Of a stretch of 64,000 nucleotides of DNA, positions 1 to 8,400 are shown piece by piece. Both the position numbers and the translations under genes were made by a program. Positions within the stretch are counted from its first letter, which is position 1. Each line of letters opens with the position of its first letter. The stretch is from Streptomyces flaveolus (GTDB lineage Bacteria > Actinomycetota > Actinomycetes > Streptomycetales > Streptomycetaceae), in the NCBI RefSeq assembly GCF_000716535.1, contig NZ_JNWV01000031.1, positions 1-64,000 of the forward strand. Reading direction: 5' to 3'. The notes beneath the pieces were generated by a model that saw nothing but the letters and a program-made list of their open reading frames with translations, was not told where the DNA came from and ran no database searches.

Positions 1-32
1 TGACCGGTACTAATAGGCCGAGGGCTTGTCCT
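1..32 (+). rRNA. 23S ribosomal RNA, 3' end (partial)
   Basis: The window opens inside the conserved last bases of actinobacterial 23S rRNA (TGACCGGTACTAATAGGCCG, then AGGGCTTGTCC). The exact mature 3' end is estimated. The following spacer (about 33-118) leads straight into 5S, so this is the distal end of an rrn operon read on the + strand. Confidence 0.9.
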
Positions 33-118
33 CAGTTGCTCGCGTCCACTGTGTTGGTTCTGAAACCACGAACAGCCCCACGTTTCACAGAGCGTGGTGC
101 GGCGTTCAGTTTCATAGT

Positions 119-214
119 GTTTCGGTGGTCATAGCGTGAGGGAAACGCCCGGTTACATTCCGAACCCGGAAGCTAAGCCTCACAGCGCCGATGGTACTGC
201 AGGGGCGCCGAACT
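119..214 (+). rRNA. 5S ribosomal RNA with apparent 24-nt internal deletion
   Basis: The first 87 nt match Streptomyces 5S rRNA as I recall it (GTTTCGGTGGTCATAGCGTG start; GATGGTACTGCAGGGG at 190-205). After GCAGGGG the sequence jumps directly to CGCCGAACT, the 3' strand of helix I. Normal Streptomyces 5S carries about 24 more bases here, including GGACCCTGTGGGAGAGTAGG. The gene is 96 nt rather than about 120. Helix I can still form, but the tip of helix IV and the 3' side of helix V are missing. It could be a real defective copy or an assembly/sequencing error. Confidence 0.85.
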
Positions 215-221
215 CCTTTTG

Positions 222-264
222 AAGCTCCGGCTCTTGGGCACTGCCCAGGGGCCGGAGCTTTTTT
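222..264 (+). terminator. rrn operon terminator
   Basis: AAGCTCCGGC (222-231) pairs perfectly with GCCGGAGCTT (251-260). An inner stem TGGGCA/TGCCCA lies in the loop, and a run of six T follows. This is a classical intrinsic terminator just downstream of 5S. Confidence 0.9.
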
Positions 265-320
265 GCGTTGAGGTAAGGTCGGGGGGCATCGTTGGTTCAT
301 TTCGCACAGGAGGCCCCCGG

Positions 321-929
321 GTGGAGGTCCAGGAGACCCGTGTCCAGACAGACCGGGTCCTCACCATCCCCAACATCCTCAGCATGGCGCGGCTCGTCGG
401 CGTACCCCTCTTCCTGTGGTTGATCCTCAGGCCGGAGTTCGGCGGGCCCCAGAGTGATGGCTGGGCCCTCCTCGTGCTGGCCCTGAGCGGTGTCAGCGAC
501 TATCTCGACGGCAAGCTCGCCCGGCGCTGGAATCAGATCAGCAGCCTCGGCCGGCTTCTCGACCCCGCCGCCGACCGCCTCTACGTGCTTTCCACTCTGG
601 TGGGCCTCACCTGGCGGGAGATCCTGCCGCTCTGGCTGACCGCCCTGCTGCTGGCCCGCGAACTGGTTCTCCTGGTGATGGTGGGCATCCTCCGCCGGCA
701 CGGATATCCGCCGCCGCAGGTGAACTTCCTCGGGAAGGCCGCGACCTTCAACTTGATGTACGCCTTCCCGCTCCTGCTGCTCAGTGACGGAAGTGGTTGG
801 ATCGCGTCACTCGCTGCTATTTTCGGATGGGCGTTCGCCGGATGGGGTACAACCCTCTACTGGTGGGCAGGAGTGCTTTACGTGGTACAGGTCCGCCGCT
901 TGGTTCGCGCGGACGCCACGGCCGATTGA
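321..929 (+). CDS. CDP-alcohol phosphatidyltransferase family membrane protein
   Basis: Membrane enzyme of the phosphatidylglycerol/phosphatidylinositol synthase type: it would transfer a phosphatidyl group from CDP-diacylglycerol to an alcohol. The family signature DxxDGxxAR(x8)GxxxDxxxD is complete (SDYLDGKLAR, then GRLLDPAADR). About five or six hydrophobic segments follow a short polar N-terminus; 202 aa is normal. I chose the GTG at 321 because ACAGGAGG (307-314) is a good ribosome binding site; the frame is open further upstream into the rRNA terminator, which cannot be coding. It is the positional counterpart of mycobacterial pgsA2 (Rv1822), which heads the same conserved gene order. 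The acceptor alcohol cannot be read from the sequence. Confidence 0.9.
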   Translation: MEVQETRVQTDRVLTIPNILSMARLVGVPLFLWLILRPEFGGPQSDGWALLVLALSGVSDYLDGKLARRWNQISSLGRLLDPAADRLYVLSTLVGLTWREILPLWLTALLLARELVLLVMVGILRRHGYPPPQVNFLGKAATFNLMYAFPLLLLSDGSGWIASLAAIFGWAFAGWGTTLYWWAGVLYVVQVRRLVRADATAD

Positions 930-1043
930 GCTCGGTGATTGTCCAGACCTGAAGCCTCGATGGCCCGCGGTGGAAAAGTGCGGGACAATCTGGACGGGTG
1001 AAGTCGGCTAGACCGTCGTCTCTTGGAGGAGGACGCTTCCGAC

Positions 1044-3539
1044 ATGAAGGCCGTCGTGATGGCCGGGGGCGAAGGCACGCGCCTGCGCCCCATGACCTCT
1101 AGCATGCCCAAGCCGCTCCTGCCCGTGGCCAACCGCCCGATCATGGAGCACGTGCTACGGCTGCTCAAAAGGCACGGGCTCACCGAGACCGTTGTCACCG
1201 TGCAGTTCCTGGCTTCGCTCGTCAAGAACTATTTCGGCGACGGCGAAGAGCTCGGCATGGAGCTCACGTATGCCAATGAGGAGAAGCCACTCGGTACCGC
1301 CGGAAGCGTCAAGAACGCCGAAGAGGCGTTGAAGGACGATGCCTTCCTCGTCATCTCCGGCGATGCCCTGACCGACTTCGACCTCACCGAGCTGATCAAT
1401 TTCCACAAGGAGAAGGGTGCGCTCGTCACGGTCTGTCTGACCCGCGTGCCCAATCCGCTGGAGTTCGGCATCACCATCGTCGACGAGGAAGGCAAGGTCG
1501 AACGCTTCCTGGAGAAGCCGACCTGGGGGCAGGTCTTCTCCGACACGGTGAACACGGGCATCTACGTCATGGAGCCCGAGGTCTTCAACTACGTCGAAGC
1601 CGATGTGCCCGTCGACTGGTCCGGCGATGTCTTCCCGCAGCTGATGAAGGAAGGCAAGCCGATCTACGGCTATGTCGCCGAGGGCTACTGGGAGGACGTC
1701 GGCACGCACGAGAGCTATGTGAAGGCCCAGGCGGACGTCCTCGAAGGCAAGGTCAACGTCGACATCGACGGCTTCGAGATCTCCCCGGGTGTCTGGGTGG
1801 CCGAGGGCGCCGAGGTGCATCCCGACGCCGTCCTGCGCGGGCCGCTGTACATCGGCGACTACGCGAAGGTCGAGGCCGGCGCGGAGATCCGGGAGCACAC
1901 CGTCGTCGGCTCCAATGTCGTCGTCAAGAGCGGTGCCTTCCTGCACAAGGCCGTAGTGCACGACAACGTGTACATCGGGCAGCACAGCAATCTGCGGGGC
2001 TGTGTCGTCGGCAAGAACACCGACATCATGCGTGCGGCCCGGATCGAGGACGGCGCGGTCATCGGTGACGAGTGCCTGATCGGTGAGGAATCGATCGTTC
2101 AGGGCAATGTCCGCGTCTACCCGTTCAAGACCATCGAGGCCGGTGCCTTCGTCAACACCTCGGTGATCTGGGAGTCCCGGGGGCAGGCCCATCTGTTCGG
2201 CGCCCGGGGCGTCACCGGCATCCTCAACGTGGAGATCACGCCCGAGCTGGCGGTGCGGCTCGCCGGCGCCTACGCGACCACCCTGAAGAAGGGCTCCACC
2301 GTCACCACGGCCCGCGACCACTCCCGGGGTGCCCGGGCGCTGAAGCGGGCGGTGATCTCCGCGCTCCAGGCCAGCGCCATCGACGTACGCGACCTGGAGA
2401 ACGTACCGCTGCCCGTGGCCCGGCAGCAGACCGCGCGCGGCAGCGCCGGCGGCATCATGATCCGGACCTCCCCGGGTGTCCCGGACTCGGTCGACATCAT
2501 GTTCTTCGACGGGCAGGGCGCGGACCTCTCGCAGGGCAGCCAGCGCAAGCTGGACCGGGTGTTCGCACGCCAGGAGTACCGGCGGGCGTTCCCCGGCGAG
2601 ATCGGTGACCTGTACTTCCCGGCCAGCGTCTTCGACTCGTACACCGGATCGCTGCTGCGGAACGTCGACACGACCGGGATAGCCGAGTCGGGCCTCAAGG
2701 TGGTCGTGGACGCCTCGAACGGCAGCGCCGGGCTCGTGCTGCCCAGCCTGCTCGGCAAGCTCGGTGTGGACTCGCTGACCATCAACCCGGGTCTGGACGA
2801 GTCCCGGCCGACCGAGACGGCCGAGATGCGACGGAAGGGGCTGGTGCGGCTCGGCGAGATCGTGGCGTCCTCGGGTGCCGCGTTCGGTGTGCGGTTCGAC
2901 CCCGTCGGCGAGCGGCTGTCGCTCGTGGACGAGAAGGGCCGGATCATCGAGGACGACCGGGCGCTGCTGGTCATGCTGGACCTGGTGGCCGCCGAGCGGC
3001 GCAGCGGACGGGTGGCGCTGCCGGTCACCACGACCCGGATCGCCGAGCAGGTGGCCGCGTACCACGGCACGCAGGTCGAGTGGACGACCACCTCGCCCGA
3101 CGACCTCACGCGCGTGGGGCGCGAGGAGGGCACCATCTTCGGTGGTGACGGCAAGGGCGGGTTCATCGTCCCCGAGTTCAGTGGGGTGTACGACGGCACG
3201 GCCGCCTTCGTACGTCTCATCGGTCTCGTCGCGCGGACGCAGCTCACGCTCAGCCAGATCGATGCCCGGATCCCGCGGGCGCACGTCCTCAAGCGGGACC
3301 TGGCGACGCCGTGGGCCGTCAAGGGTCTGGTGATGCGACGGGTGGTCGAGGCGGCAGGAGACCGCTCTGTCGACACGACCGACGGCGTGCGGGTCGTGGA
3401 GACCGACGGGCGTTGGGTGATGGTGCTGCCCGACCCGGCCGAGGCGGTCACCCATCTGTGGGCGGAAGGGCCGGACGACGCCTCGGCGCAGGCCCTGCTG
3501 GACGAGTGGGCGGCGGTCGTGGACAGCGCCGGCCGGTGA
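1044..3539 (+). CDS. Sugar-nucleotide pyrophosphorylase fused to degenerate phosphomannomutase
   Basis: 831-aa fusion. Residues 1-235 form a nucleotidyltransferase ([10 protein letters not shown] at 8-17), the fold that makes GDP-mannose or another NDP-sugar from a sugar-1-phosphate. Residues about 237-375 are hexapeptide-repeat left-handed beta helix. Residues about 385-831 resemble phosphomannomutase/phosphoglucomutase domains. In that last part the phosphoserine loop (normally TASHNP) reads RTSPGVPD (S476), and the metal loop (normally DGDGDR) reads DPVGER (619-624), so mutase activity looks lost. Usual annotation in Streptomyces is mannose-1-phosphate guanylyltransferase. ATG 1044 follows GGAGGAGGA at 1026-1034. 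It lies 114 nt after the phosphatidyltransferase, in the same direction. Substrate and the role of the mutase-like half are inferred only. Confidence 0.85.
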   Translation: MKAVVMAGGEGTRLRPMTSSMPKPLLPVANRPIMEHVLRLLKRHGLTETVVTVQFLASLVKNYFGDGEELGMELTYANEEKPLGTAGSVKNAEEALKDDAFLVISGDALTDFDLTELINFHKEKGALVTVCLTRVPNPLEFGITIVDEEGKVERFLEKPTWGQVFSDTVNTGIYVMEPEVFNYVEADVPVDWSGDVFPQLMKEGKPIYGYVAEGYWEDVGTHESYVKAQADVLEGKVNVDIDGFEISPGVWVAEGAEVHPDAVLRGPLYIGDYAKVEAGAEIREHTVVGSNVVVKSGAFLHKAVVHDNVYIGQHSNLRGCVVGKNTDIMRAARIEDGAVIGDECLIGEESIVQGNVRVYPFKTIEAGAFVNTSVIWESRGQAHLFGARGVTGILNVEITPELAVRLAGAYATTLKKGSTVTTARDHSRGARALKRAVISALQASAIDVRDLENVPLPVARQQTARGSAGGIMIRTSPGVPDSVDIMFFDGQGADLSQGSQRKLDRVFARQEYRRAFPGEIGDLYFPASVFDSYTGSLLRNVDTTGIAESGLKVVVDASNGSAGLVLPSLLGKLGVDSLTINPGLDESRPTETAEMRRKGLVRLGEIVASSGAAFGVRFDPVGERLSLVDEKGRIIEDDRALLVMLDLVAAERRSGRVALPVTTTRIAEQVAAYHGTQVEWTTTSPDDLTRVGREEGTIFGGDGKGGFIVPEFSGVYDGTAAFVRLIGLVARTQLTLSQIDARIPRAHVLKRDLATPWAVKGLVMRRVVEAAGDRSVDTTDGVRVVETDGRWVMVLPDPAEAVTHLWAEGPDDASAQALLDEWAAVVDSAGR

Positions 3540-3579
3540 CCGTCCGCGCCTGAGAACGGCAAAACCCGCTGCACGCGTG

Positions 3580-3620
3580 CGTGCCGGACAAGTGTCCCCC
3601 AAGGGGGCCTGTCCGGCACG
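3580..3620 (+). terminator. Long stem-loop after the pyrophosphorylase gene
   Basis: CGTGCCGGACA (3580-3590) pairs perfectly with TGTCCGGCACG (3610-3620), with an inner CCCCC/GGGGG stem in the loop. No T-run follows, so it is a Streptomyces-style stem terminator or processing hairpin between the pyrophosphorylase and the DUF881 operon. Confidence 0.6.
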
Positions 3621-3670
3621 CCGGTGGGGCCGTTCGGAGGTACTGCTCGCGACATGCGACGATGTGCGGC

Positions 3671-4579
3671 ATGCCGCAGCAACCCCCCGTTCGGAGCAGC
3701 CCCACGCGGCCGCAGCGCCCGGACGCCTCCATGTCGTTGATCACCAACGTCATGGACCACAGCCTCGACGACGGGTACGCCGAGGCCGCCGCCCGGAGGA
3801 CGTCCGAGGGCGAGGGCGGCCTGCCGAAGACGCTCCGGGCCAAGCTGGGCCTGGCCGCCGGTCTCGTCCTCGCGGCGCTCGTCGTGACAGTGGGGGCGGC
3901 ACAGGCGCGGGTGACGGCGCCCGTGGTGGCCAAGGAGCGCCAGGAGCTGATCGACCGCATCGACAGCGAGACCGCGGACGCCGACAAGCTCGAGAGCACC
4001 GTCGACACCCTGCGCGACGACGTCAGTGCGCGCCAGCGGGCGGCTCTGAAGTCGAGCGGGGGCAGCGCCGAGGCGGACCTGGTGGGTCTGCTGTCGGGTG
4101 CCACCGCGGTCCACGGTCCCGGTGTCAAGCTCGTCGTGAACGACGCCAAGGAGGCGAGCGGCGGCGGGGACGGTTCCAACCCGCGGGAGACGTCGGGCTT
4201 CTCCGACACCGGCCGGGTACGGGACCGCGACATGCAGCGCGTCGTCAACGGACTGTGGGCCTCCGGGGCCGAGGCGATCTCCGTCAACGGGCAGCGGCTG
4301 ACCGCCCTGTCCGCGATCAGGGCCGCGGGTGACGCGATACTGGTCGACAACAGGCCGCTGGTGCCGCCGTACACGGTGCTGGCGGTGGGGGACGAGGAGA
4401 GGTTGAGCACCCGGTTCCAGAACAGTGCCGACGGCCTGTATCTGCATGCCCTGGAGGAGAACTACGGCATCCGCGCCACCATCTCCGCGGAGGGCGACGT
4501 CCGGTTGCCCGCCGCACCCAGTGTGATCGTACGCACAGCACAGCCGAAGTCAGAGAAAACCGAGAAGGGCACATCGTGA
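3671..4579 (+). CDS. DUF881 family membrane protein (first copy)
   Basis: 302-aa protein: polar N-terminus, one membrane helix at about residues 58-78, an acidic helical stretch likely to form a coiled coil (ERQELIDRIDSETADADKLE), then the DUF881 domain in the C-terminal two thirds, predicted outside the membrane. Function of DUF881 is unknown. It is first in a tight three-gene unit with Sbp and a second DUF881 gene, an arrangement kept across actinobacteria (Rv1823-Rv1825 in mycobacteria). Start choice is uncertain: ATG 3671 gives the N-terminus MPQQPPVRS; ATG 3662 and ATG 3731 are alternatives, none with a strong ribosome binding site. Its stop overlaps the next start (GTGA). Confidence 0.85.
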   Translation: MPQQPPVRSSPTRPQRPDASMSLITNVMDHSLDDGYAEAAARRTSEGEGGLPKTLRAKLGLAAGLVLAALVVTVGAAQARVTAPVVAKERQELIDRIDSETADADKLESTVDTLRDDVSARQRAALKSSGGSAEADLVGLLSGATAVHGPGVKLVVNDAKEASGGGDGSNPRETSGFSDTGRVRDRDMQRVVNGLWASGAEAISVNGQRLTALSAIRAAGDAILVDNRPLVPPYTVLAVGDEERLSTRFQNSADGLYLHALEENYGIRATISAEGDVRLPAAPSVIVRTAQPKSEKTEKGTS

Positions 4580-4908
4580 TCGCCGTACTGGGCCTCGTCG
4601 TGGGAGTCGTGGCCGGCCTGTTGGTCCGGCCCGAGGTTCCGGCGGTCGTCGAGCCTTATCTTCCGATCGCCGTCGTGGCGGCGCTGGACGCCGTGTTCGG
4701 TGGTCTGCGGGCCATGCTCGACGGCATCTTCGACGACAAGGTCTTCGTGGTGTCGTTCCTGTCGAACGTGGTCGTCGCCGCCCTCATCGTGTTCCTCGGC
4801 GACAAGTTGGGCGTGGGCGCGCAGCTGTCCACGGGGGTCGTCGTGGTCCTGGGCATCCGTATCTTCTCCAACGCCGCGGCGATCCGGCGGCACGTGTTCC
4901 GGGCGTGA
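4576..4908 (+). CDS. sbp: Small basic protein (Sbp, DUF1290)
   Basis: 110-aa integral membrane protein with three or four hydrophobic segments, matching the Sbp/DUF1290 family found next to ftsZ-region or DUF881 genes in Gram-positive bacteria. Biochemical role is unknown. It overlaps both neighbours by 4 nt (GTGA at each end), so the DUF881-Sbp-DUF881 trio is translationally coupled and probably makes parts of one membrane complex. Confidence 0.85.
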   Translation: MIAVLGLVVGVVAGLLVRPEVPAVVEPYLPIAVVAALDAVFGGLRAMLDGIFDDKVFVVSFLSNVVVAALIVFLGDKLGVGAQLSTGVVVVLGIRIFSNAAAIRRHVFRA

Positions 4909-5777
4909 CACCGATGAGCGAACAGAACGACAGCAACGACGGCAACGGCCGGAACGATCAGCCGGAGAACCGGTTGCGCAGGGAACTTCCGGCGGAAGTG
5001 CCCGCGCCCCCGCCCGAGGCGGGACAGCCGGCCGAAGGGGAGCAGCAGCAGCCGCTGACGGGCCGGCAGCGGCTCGTCAAGGGGCTGTGGCCGCCGCGCT
5101 TCACGCGTGCTCAACTCATCGTGGCGGTGCTGCTGTTCGGCCTCGGCTTCGGCCTGGCCGTGCAGGTGGCGTCCAACAGCGACACCGACAGCGCGCTGCG
5201 GGGTGCCCGTCAAGAAGATCTTGTACGCATCCTCGATGAACTGGATTCGCGTACTCAGCGTCTTCAGGACGAGAAGCAGGGACTCGAGAAGCAGCGCCAG
5301 GAGCTGCAGACCAGCTCCGACCAGGCCGCGGAGGCGCGCCGGCAGACCGCCGAGAAGGAGAGGCAACTCGGCATCCTGGCGGGCACCGTGGCGGCGCAGG
5401 GTCCCGGCATCACCATGACGATCGAGGACACGAAGGGGACGGTCCAGGCGGACATGCTGCTCGACGCGATCCAGGAGTTGCGCGCGGCCGGTGCGGAGGC
5501 GATCCAGGTCAACGGTGTCCGGGTGGTCGCCGGTACGTACTTCACCGACTCCGGCAAGAGTGTGAGCGTCGACGGGAACAAGATCAACGCGCCCTATCGT
5601 TTCCAGGTCATCGGCAAGCCGCAGGACCTCGAGCCCGCGCTGAACATCCCCGGAGGCGTGGTGCAGACTCTGGAGAAGGAGCAGGCCACGGCGACCGTCG
5701 AGCGGTCGGACAAGATCGTCGTGGACGCCTTGCGACAGGCGAAGCGGCCTGACTACGCTCGGTCGTCCTCCCAGTGA
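4905..5777 (+). CDS. DUF881 family membrane protein (second copy)
   Basis: 290 aa. About 65 cytoplasmic residues rich in N, D, P and Q precede one membrane helix (about residues 70-90), a strong coiled coil with heptad-like QRLQDEKQGLEKQRQEL, and the DUF881 domain (GTVAAQGPGITMTIED onward). GTG 4905 overlaps the Sbp stop. A paralogue of the 3671 gene with little obvious similarity outside the domain, so a hetero-oligomer through the coiled coils is plausible. No catalytic motif is visible. Confidence 0.85.
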   Translation: MTPMSEQNDSNDGNGRNDQPENRLRRELPAEVPAPPPEAGQPAEGEQQQPLTGRQRLVKGLWPPRFTRAQLIVAVLLFGLGFGLAVQVASNSDTDSALRGARQEDLVRILDELDSRTQRLQDEKQGLEKQRQELQTSSDQAAEARRQTAEKERQLGILAGTVAAQGPGITMTIEDTKGTVQADMLLDAIQELRAAGAEAIQVNGVRVVAGTYFTDSGKSVSVDGNKINAPYRFQVIGKPQDLEPALNIPGGVVQTLEKEQATATVERSDKIVVDALRQAKRPDYARSSSQ

Positions 5778-5967
5778 ACCGGCGGTGCATGGGGGCCGTC
5801 CGGCAGGGGCATGAGGTTGCGGGGGGTCGGCGCACCGAAGGGGTGGTGCGTGGTGGAAACTGTCTGATGGATACGGACGTTGTGAGAATGTCCGGCTCGG
5901 CCGGTGTAGGCAATCAGGGTTCGTCCTGCCCCACGGGCGGGTCTGTTTCGGTCAAGGGGAATCGCCC

Positions 5968-6798
5968 GTGAAGTTGTTTGCGAAGTTGTTCGGCAAGAGC
6001 GCGCGAGAGGGCAGCGAGAACGCGACCGCTCGTCATCGCGCACAGCCTGACGCGGAGGGCCAGCGCCCACTGTTCCGGGACCAGGTCGCTGGTCCGGGCG
6101 GTGACATTTCGGGAGGTCAGGGCGCGGCGTCTGTTGACCCTGCCCGGTCCGGCGGCATAGGTTTCGGGCAACCGTCAACCTCAGGTACGGGTGGAGGGTT
6201 CACTCCCGGCCCGTACGCGTCCAACGCCCCGGCGGGGCAGCCGCGGCAGGAGGATCCGTCGATGTCGGTCCTGGTATGTACGAGGTGCGGTAACCGGAAT
6301 GCGGAGAACGCCCGGTTCTGCTCCAACTGCGGGGCGCCGCTGCGTCCTGGGTTGACGCCCGAGCGGGCATCGGAGACGACGTCCACGATCTCGATCTCGG
6401 GTCTGGAGGCGTACGACTCCGAGGCGACCGGTCAGACGCCGCTGCCGATGCTCTCCCCGGAGGCGCAGGCCGCGGTGGACGCGCTGCCGATGGGCTCGGC
6501 ACTGCTGGTGGTGCGCCGCGGCCCGAACTCGGGCAGCCGCTTCCTGCTGGACAGCGACCTGACCACGGCCGGCCGTCACCCGCAGAGCGACATCTTCCTG
6601 GACGACGTGACCGTCTCCCGGCGCCACGTGGAGTTCCGGCGCTCCCCGGACGGCTCCTTCACGGTGGCCGACGTGGGCAGCCTGAACGGCACGTACGTCA
6701 ACCGGGAGCGCATCGACCAGGTCGCCCTGTCGAACGGTGACGAGGTGCAGATCGGCAAGTACCGGCTGGTGTTCTACGCGAGCCGGCAGGGCATCTGA
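5968..6798 (+). CDS. FHA-domain regulator of GarA/OdhI type with N-terminal zinc ribbon
   Basis: 276 aa. C-terminal FHA domain (about 175-268) has the phosphothreonine-binding signature (GRHPQSD, VSRRHVEF, GSLNGTYVN) and closely resembles mycobacterial GarA, which binds and controls 2-oxoglutarate-metabolising enzymes. The GarA phospho-switch motif ETTS is present at 136-139, so Ser/Thr-kinase control is likely. Unlike GarA, about 100 extra N-terminal residues precede it: a short basic amphipathic start (MKLFAKLFGK), a Gly-rich linker and a zinc ribbon CxxC-x12-CxxC (CTRCG and CSNCG). GTG 5968 follows AAGGGGA. A 190-nt gap separates it from the DUF881 gene; in mycobacteria gcvH occupies this place and is absent here. 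Confidence 0.9.
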   Translation: MKLFAKLFGKSAREGSENATARHRAQPDAEGQRPLFRDQVAGPGGDISGGQGAASVDPARSGGIGFGQPSTSGTGGGFTPGPYASNAPAGQPRQEDPSMSVLVCTRCGNRNAENARFCSNCGAPLRPGLTPERASETTSTISISGLEAYDSEATGQTPLPMLSPEAQAAVDALPMGSALLVVRRGPNSGSRFLLDSDLTTAGRHPQSDIFLDDVTVSRRHVEFRRSPDGSFTVADVGSLNGTYVNRERIDQVALSNGDEVQIGKYRLVFYASRQGI

Positions 6799-6802
6799 CC
6801 CG

Positions 6803-6824
6803 CCCCCGGACTGACGTCCGGGGG
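6803..6824 (+). terminator. Hairpin between the FHA gene and ftsR
   Basis: CCCCCGGAC (6803-6811) and GTCCGGGGG (6816-6824) form a perfect 9-bp stem with loop TGAC. It ends 18 nt before the ftsR ATG, so it may attenuate read-through or cover the ribosome binding site rather than end transcription fully. Confidence 0.5.
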
Positions 6825-6842
6825 GACCCCCAGGGAAGGTCC

Positions 6843-7580
6843 ATGCTTCAAACACCGAGCGGCGGTGCCGGAAGCGGTACCGCCGCCAGGGACAGTGGGC
6901 TGATGAGCATCGGCACGGTGCTGAACGTGCTGCGCGACGAGTTCCCCGAAGTCACCATCTCCAAGATCCGCTTCCTGGAGTCGGAGGGGCTCATCGAGCC
7001 GCAGCGGACCCCGTCGGGGTACCGCAAGTTCAGCGCCGGGGACGTCGAGCGCCTCGGTCACGTCCTGCGGATGCAGCGGGACCATTATCTGCCGCTCAAG
7101 GTGATCCGTGAGCACCTGGACGCCATGGAGCGGGGCGAGGCCGTCCCGCTGCCCGTGGTGGGCCGTCAGCGCACGCCGGACGACGTGCCCGCGCGCGTGG
7201 AGGGGCCCACGGTGGCCCGGGTCGGCAAGGCCGAGCTGCTGGCCGCCGCGGACATCGACGAGGACGACCTGAAGGAGTGGGAGTCCTACGGGCTCATCGC
7301 TCCCCTGGAGGACGGGGCGTACGACGCCGAGGCCGTCACCGTCGCCTCCCTCATCGCCGAGCTGGGCCGGTTCGGGATCGAGCCGCGCCACCTCCGGGTG
7401 ATGAAGGCCGCCGCCGACCGTGAGGCGGGCCTGGTCGACCAGGTGGTGGCCCCGCTCAAACGCCACCGCAACCCCCAGACCAGGGCACACGCCGAGGCCC
7501 GTACGAAGGAGCTGGCGGCCCTGACGGTGAAGCTGCACGCGGCCTTGGTGAAGACCGCTCTCGGCGTGCGGCTGCCCTGA
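6843..7580 (+). CDS. ftsR: MerR-family division regulator FtsR-like
   Basis: 245 aa. Winged-helix MerR DNA-binding domain at about residues 20-95 (MSIGTVLNVLRDEF, then TISKIRFLESEGLI and SGYRKFSAGDVERL). A long C-terminal part resembles Rv1828 of M. tuberculosis and FtsR of Corynebacterium, an activator of ftsZ. No metal-binding cysteines, so it is a dimeric non-metal MerR. ATG 6843 follows GGGAAGG. Position directly after the FHA gene and before DUF151 is the conserved actinobacterial order. The target ftsZ is inferred by orthology only. Confidence 0.8.
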   Translation: MLQTPSGGAGSGTAARDSGLMSIGTVLNVLRDEFPEVTISKIRFLESEGLIEPQRTPSGYRKFSAGDVERLGHVLRMQRDHYLPLKVIREHLDAMERGEAVPLPVVGRQRTPDDVPARVEGPTVARVGKAELLAAADIDEDDLKEWESYGLIAPLEDGAYDAEAVTVASLIAELGRFGIEPRHLRVMKAAADREAGLVDQVVAPLKRHRNPQTRAHAEARTKELAALTVKLHAALVKTALGVRLP

Positions 7581-7665
7581 TACGGCGGGCCGGGGAGCGG
7601 CCGGATCGGGCACCTGTTCCCGGCCCGACTACCCAAACGTCCCGGGCACGGCCTAGGGTTGCTGT

Positions 7666-8139
7666 GTGAACGAGCTCGATGTCGTAGGTGTCCGGGTCGA
7701 AATGCCCTCCAACCAACCGATCGTGCTCCTGCGCGAAGTGGGAGGCGATCGTTACCTCCCCATCTGGATCGGGCCGGGGGAGGCGACGGCGATCGCCTTC
7801 GCCCAGCAGGGCATGGCCCCCGCGCGACCGCTGACCCACGACCTGTTCAAGGACGTGCTGGAGGCCGTCGGCCAGGAGCTGACCGAAGTGCGCATCACCG
7901 ATCTGCGGGAAGGTGTCTTCTACGCGGAGCTGGTGTTCGCCAGTGGGGTCGAGGTCAGCGCCCGCCCCTCCGATGCCATAGCGCTGGCCCTGCGCACCGG
8001 AACGCCGATCTACGGCAGTGACACGGTGCTGGACGACGCGGGCATCGCCATTCCGGACGAGCAGGAGGACGAAGTGGAGAAGTTCCGCGAGTTCCTCGAC
8101 CAGATCTCGCCCGAGGACTTCGGCACCAGCAGTCAGTGA
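7666..8139 (+). CDS. DUF151 (bifunctional nuclease family) protein
   Basis: 157 aa, the full length of the DUF151/bifunctional nuclease domain (GDRYLPIWIGPGEATAIAF; SARPSDAIALALRTG near residues 100-115), followed by an acidic tail. Mycobacterial counterpart is Rv1829. Nuclease activity has been claimed for plant members; it is unproven for bacterial ones. The GTG at 7666 has no Shine-Dalgarno sequence but a TAGGGT hexamer sits about 8-12 nt upstream, so the message is probably leaderless. Confidence 0.85.
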   Translation: MNELDVVGVRVEMPSNQPIVLLREVGGDRYLPIWIGPGEATAIAFAQQGMAPARPLTHDLFKDVLEAVGQELTEVRITDLREGVFYAELVFASGVEVSARPSDAIALALRTGTPIYGSDTVLDDAGIAIPDEQEDEVEKFREFLDQISPEDFGTSSQ

Positions 8140-8313
8140 GGCGCGGGTCCGACCCGTCGGCCCCGGGTTCCGCCGGGGCGGACGGTGGCCCCGCGCGGCC
8201 CGCGCCCCGGCAATTGCCTCCGGCCAGTGAGAGCGTCCTACGGCCCCCCGCCAGCGCATTCGGCTAGCCTTTCCCCGCGGTGGGACACGGGAAACCACTC
8301 CTTGGGTGATTAT

Positions 8314-8331
8314 CACTCGGCGTGCCGAGTG
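8314..8331. promoter_or_regulatory. Perfect 18-bp palindrome upstream of the second MerR gene
   Basis: CACTCGGC-GT-GCCGAGTG, a perfect 8-bp dyad, ends 9 nt before a TTGACG -35 box. It is a candidate operator for the adjacent MerR-type protein or for FtsR. Confidence 0.5.
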
Positions 8332-8340
8332 TGGCGATCG

Positions 8341-8370
8341 TTGACGCACCCCTGGTGACTGCACTACCGT
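8341..8370 (+). promoter_or_regulatory. Promoter of the ResR-like MerR gene
   Basis: TTGACG (8341-8346), 18-nt spacer, TACCGT (8365-8370); transcription would start near 8377, about 24 nt ahead of the GTG at 8401, with GGACGGAGGT as ribosome binding site. Confidence 0.5.
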
Positions 8371-8400
8371 CGAGAAGGCAGGTCAAGGACGGAGGTCGGC

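Noticed and set aside
1155..3602. 815-codon minus-strand open frame opposite the pyrophosphorylase gene
   Set aside because: It mirrors the codon bias of the + strand gene and has no recognisable domain; a usual artefact of 70% GC DNA.
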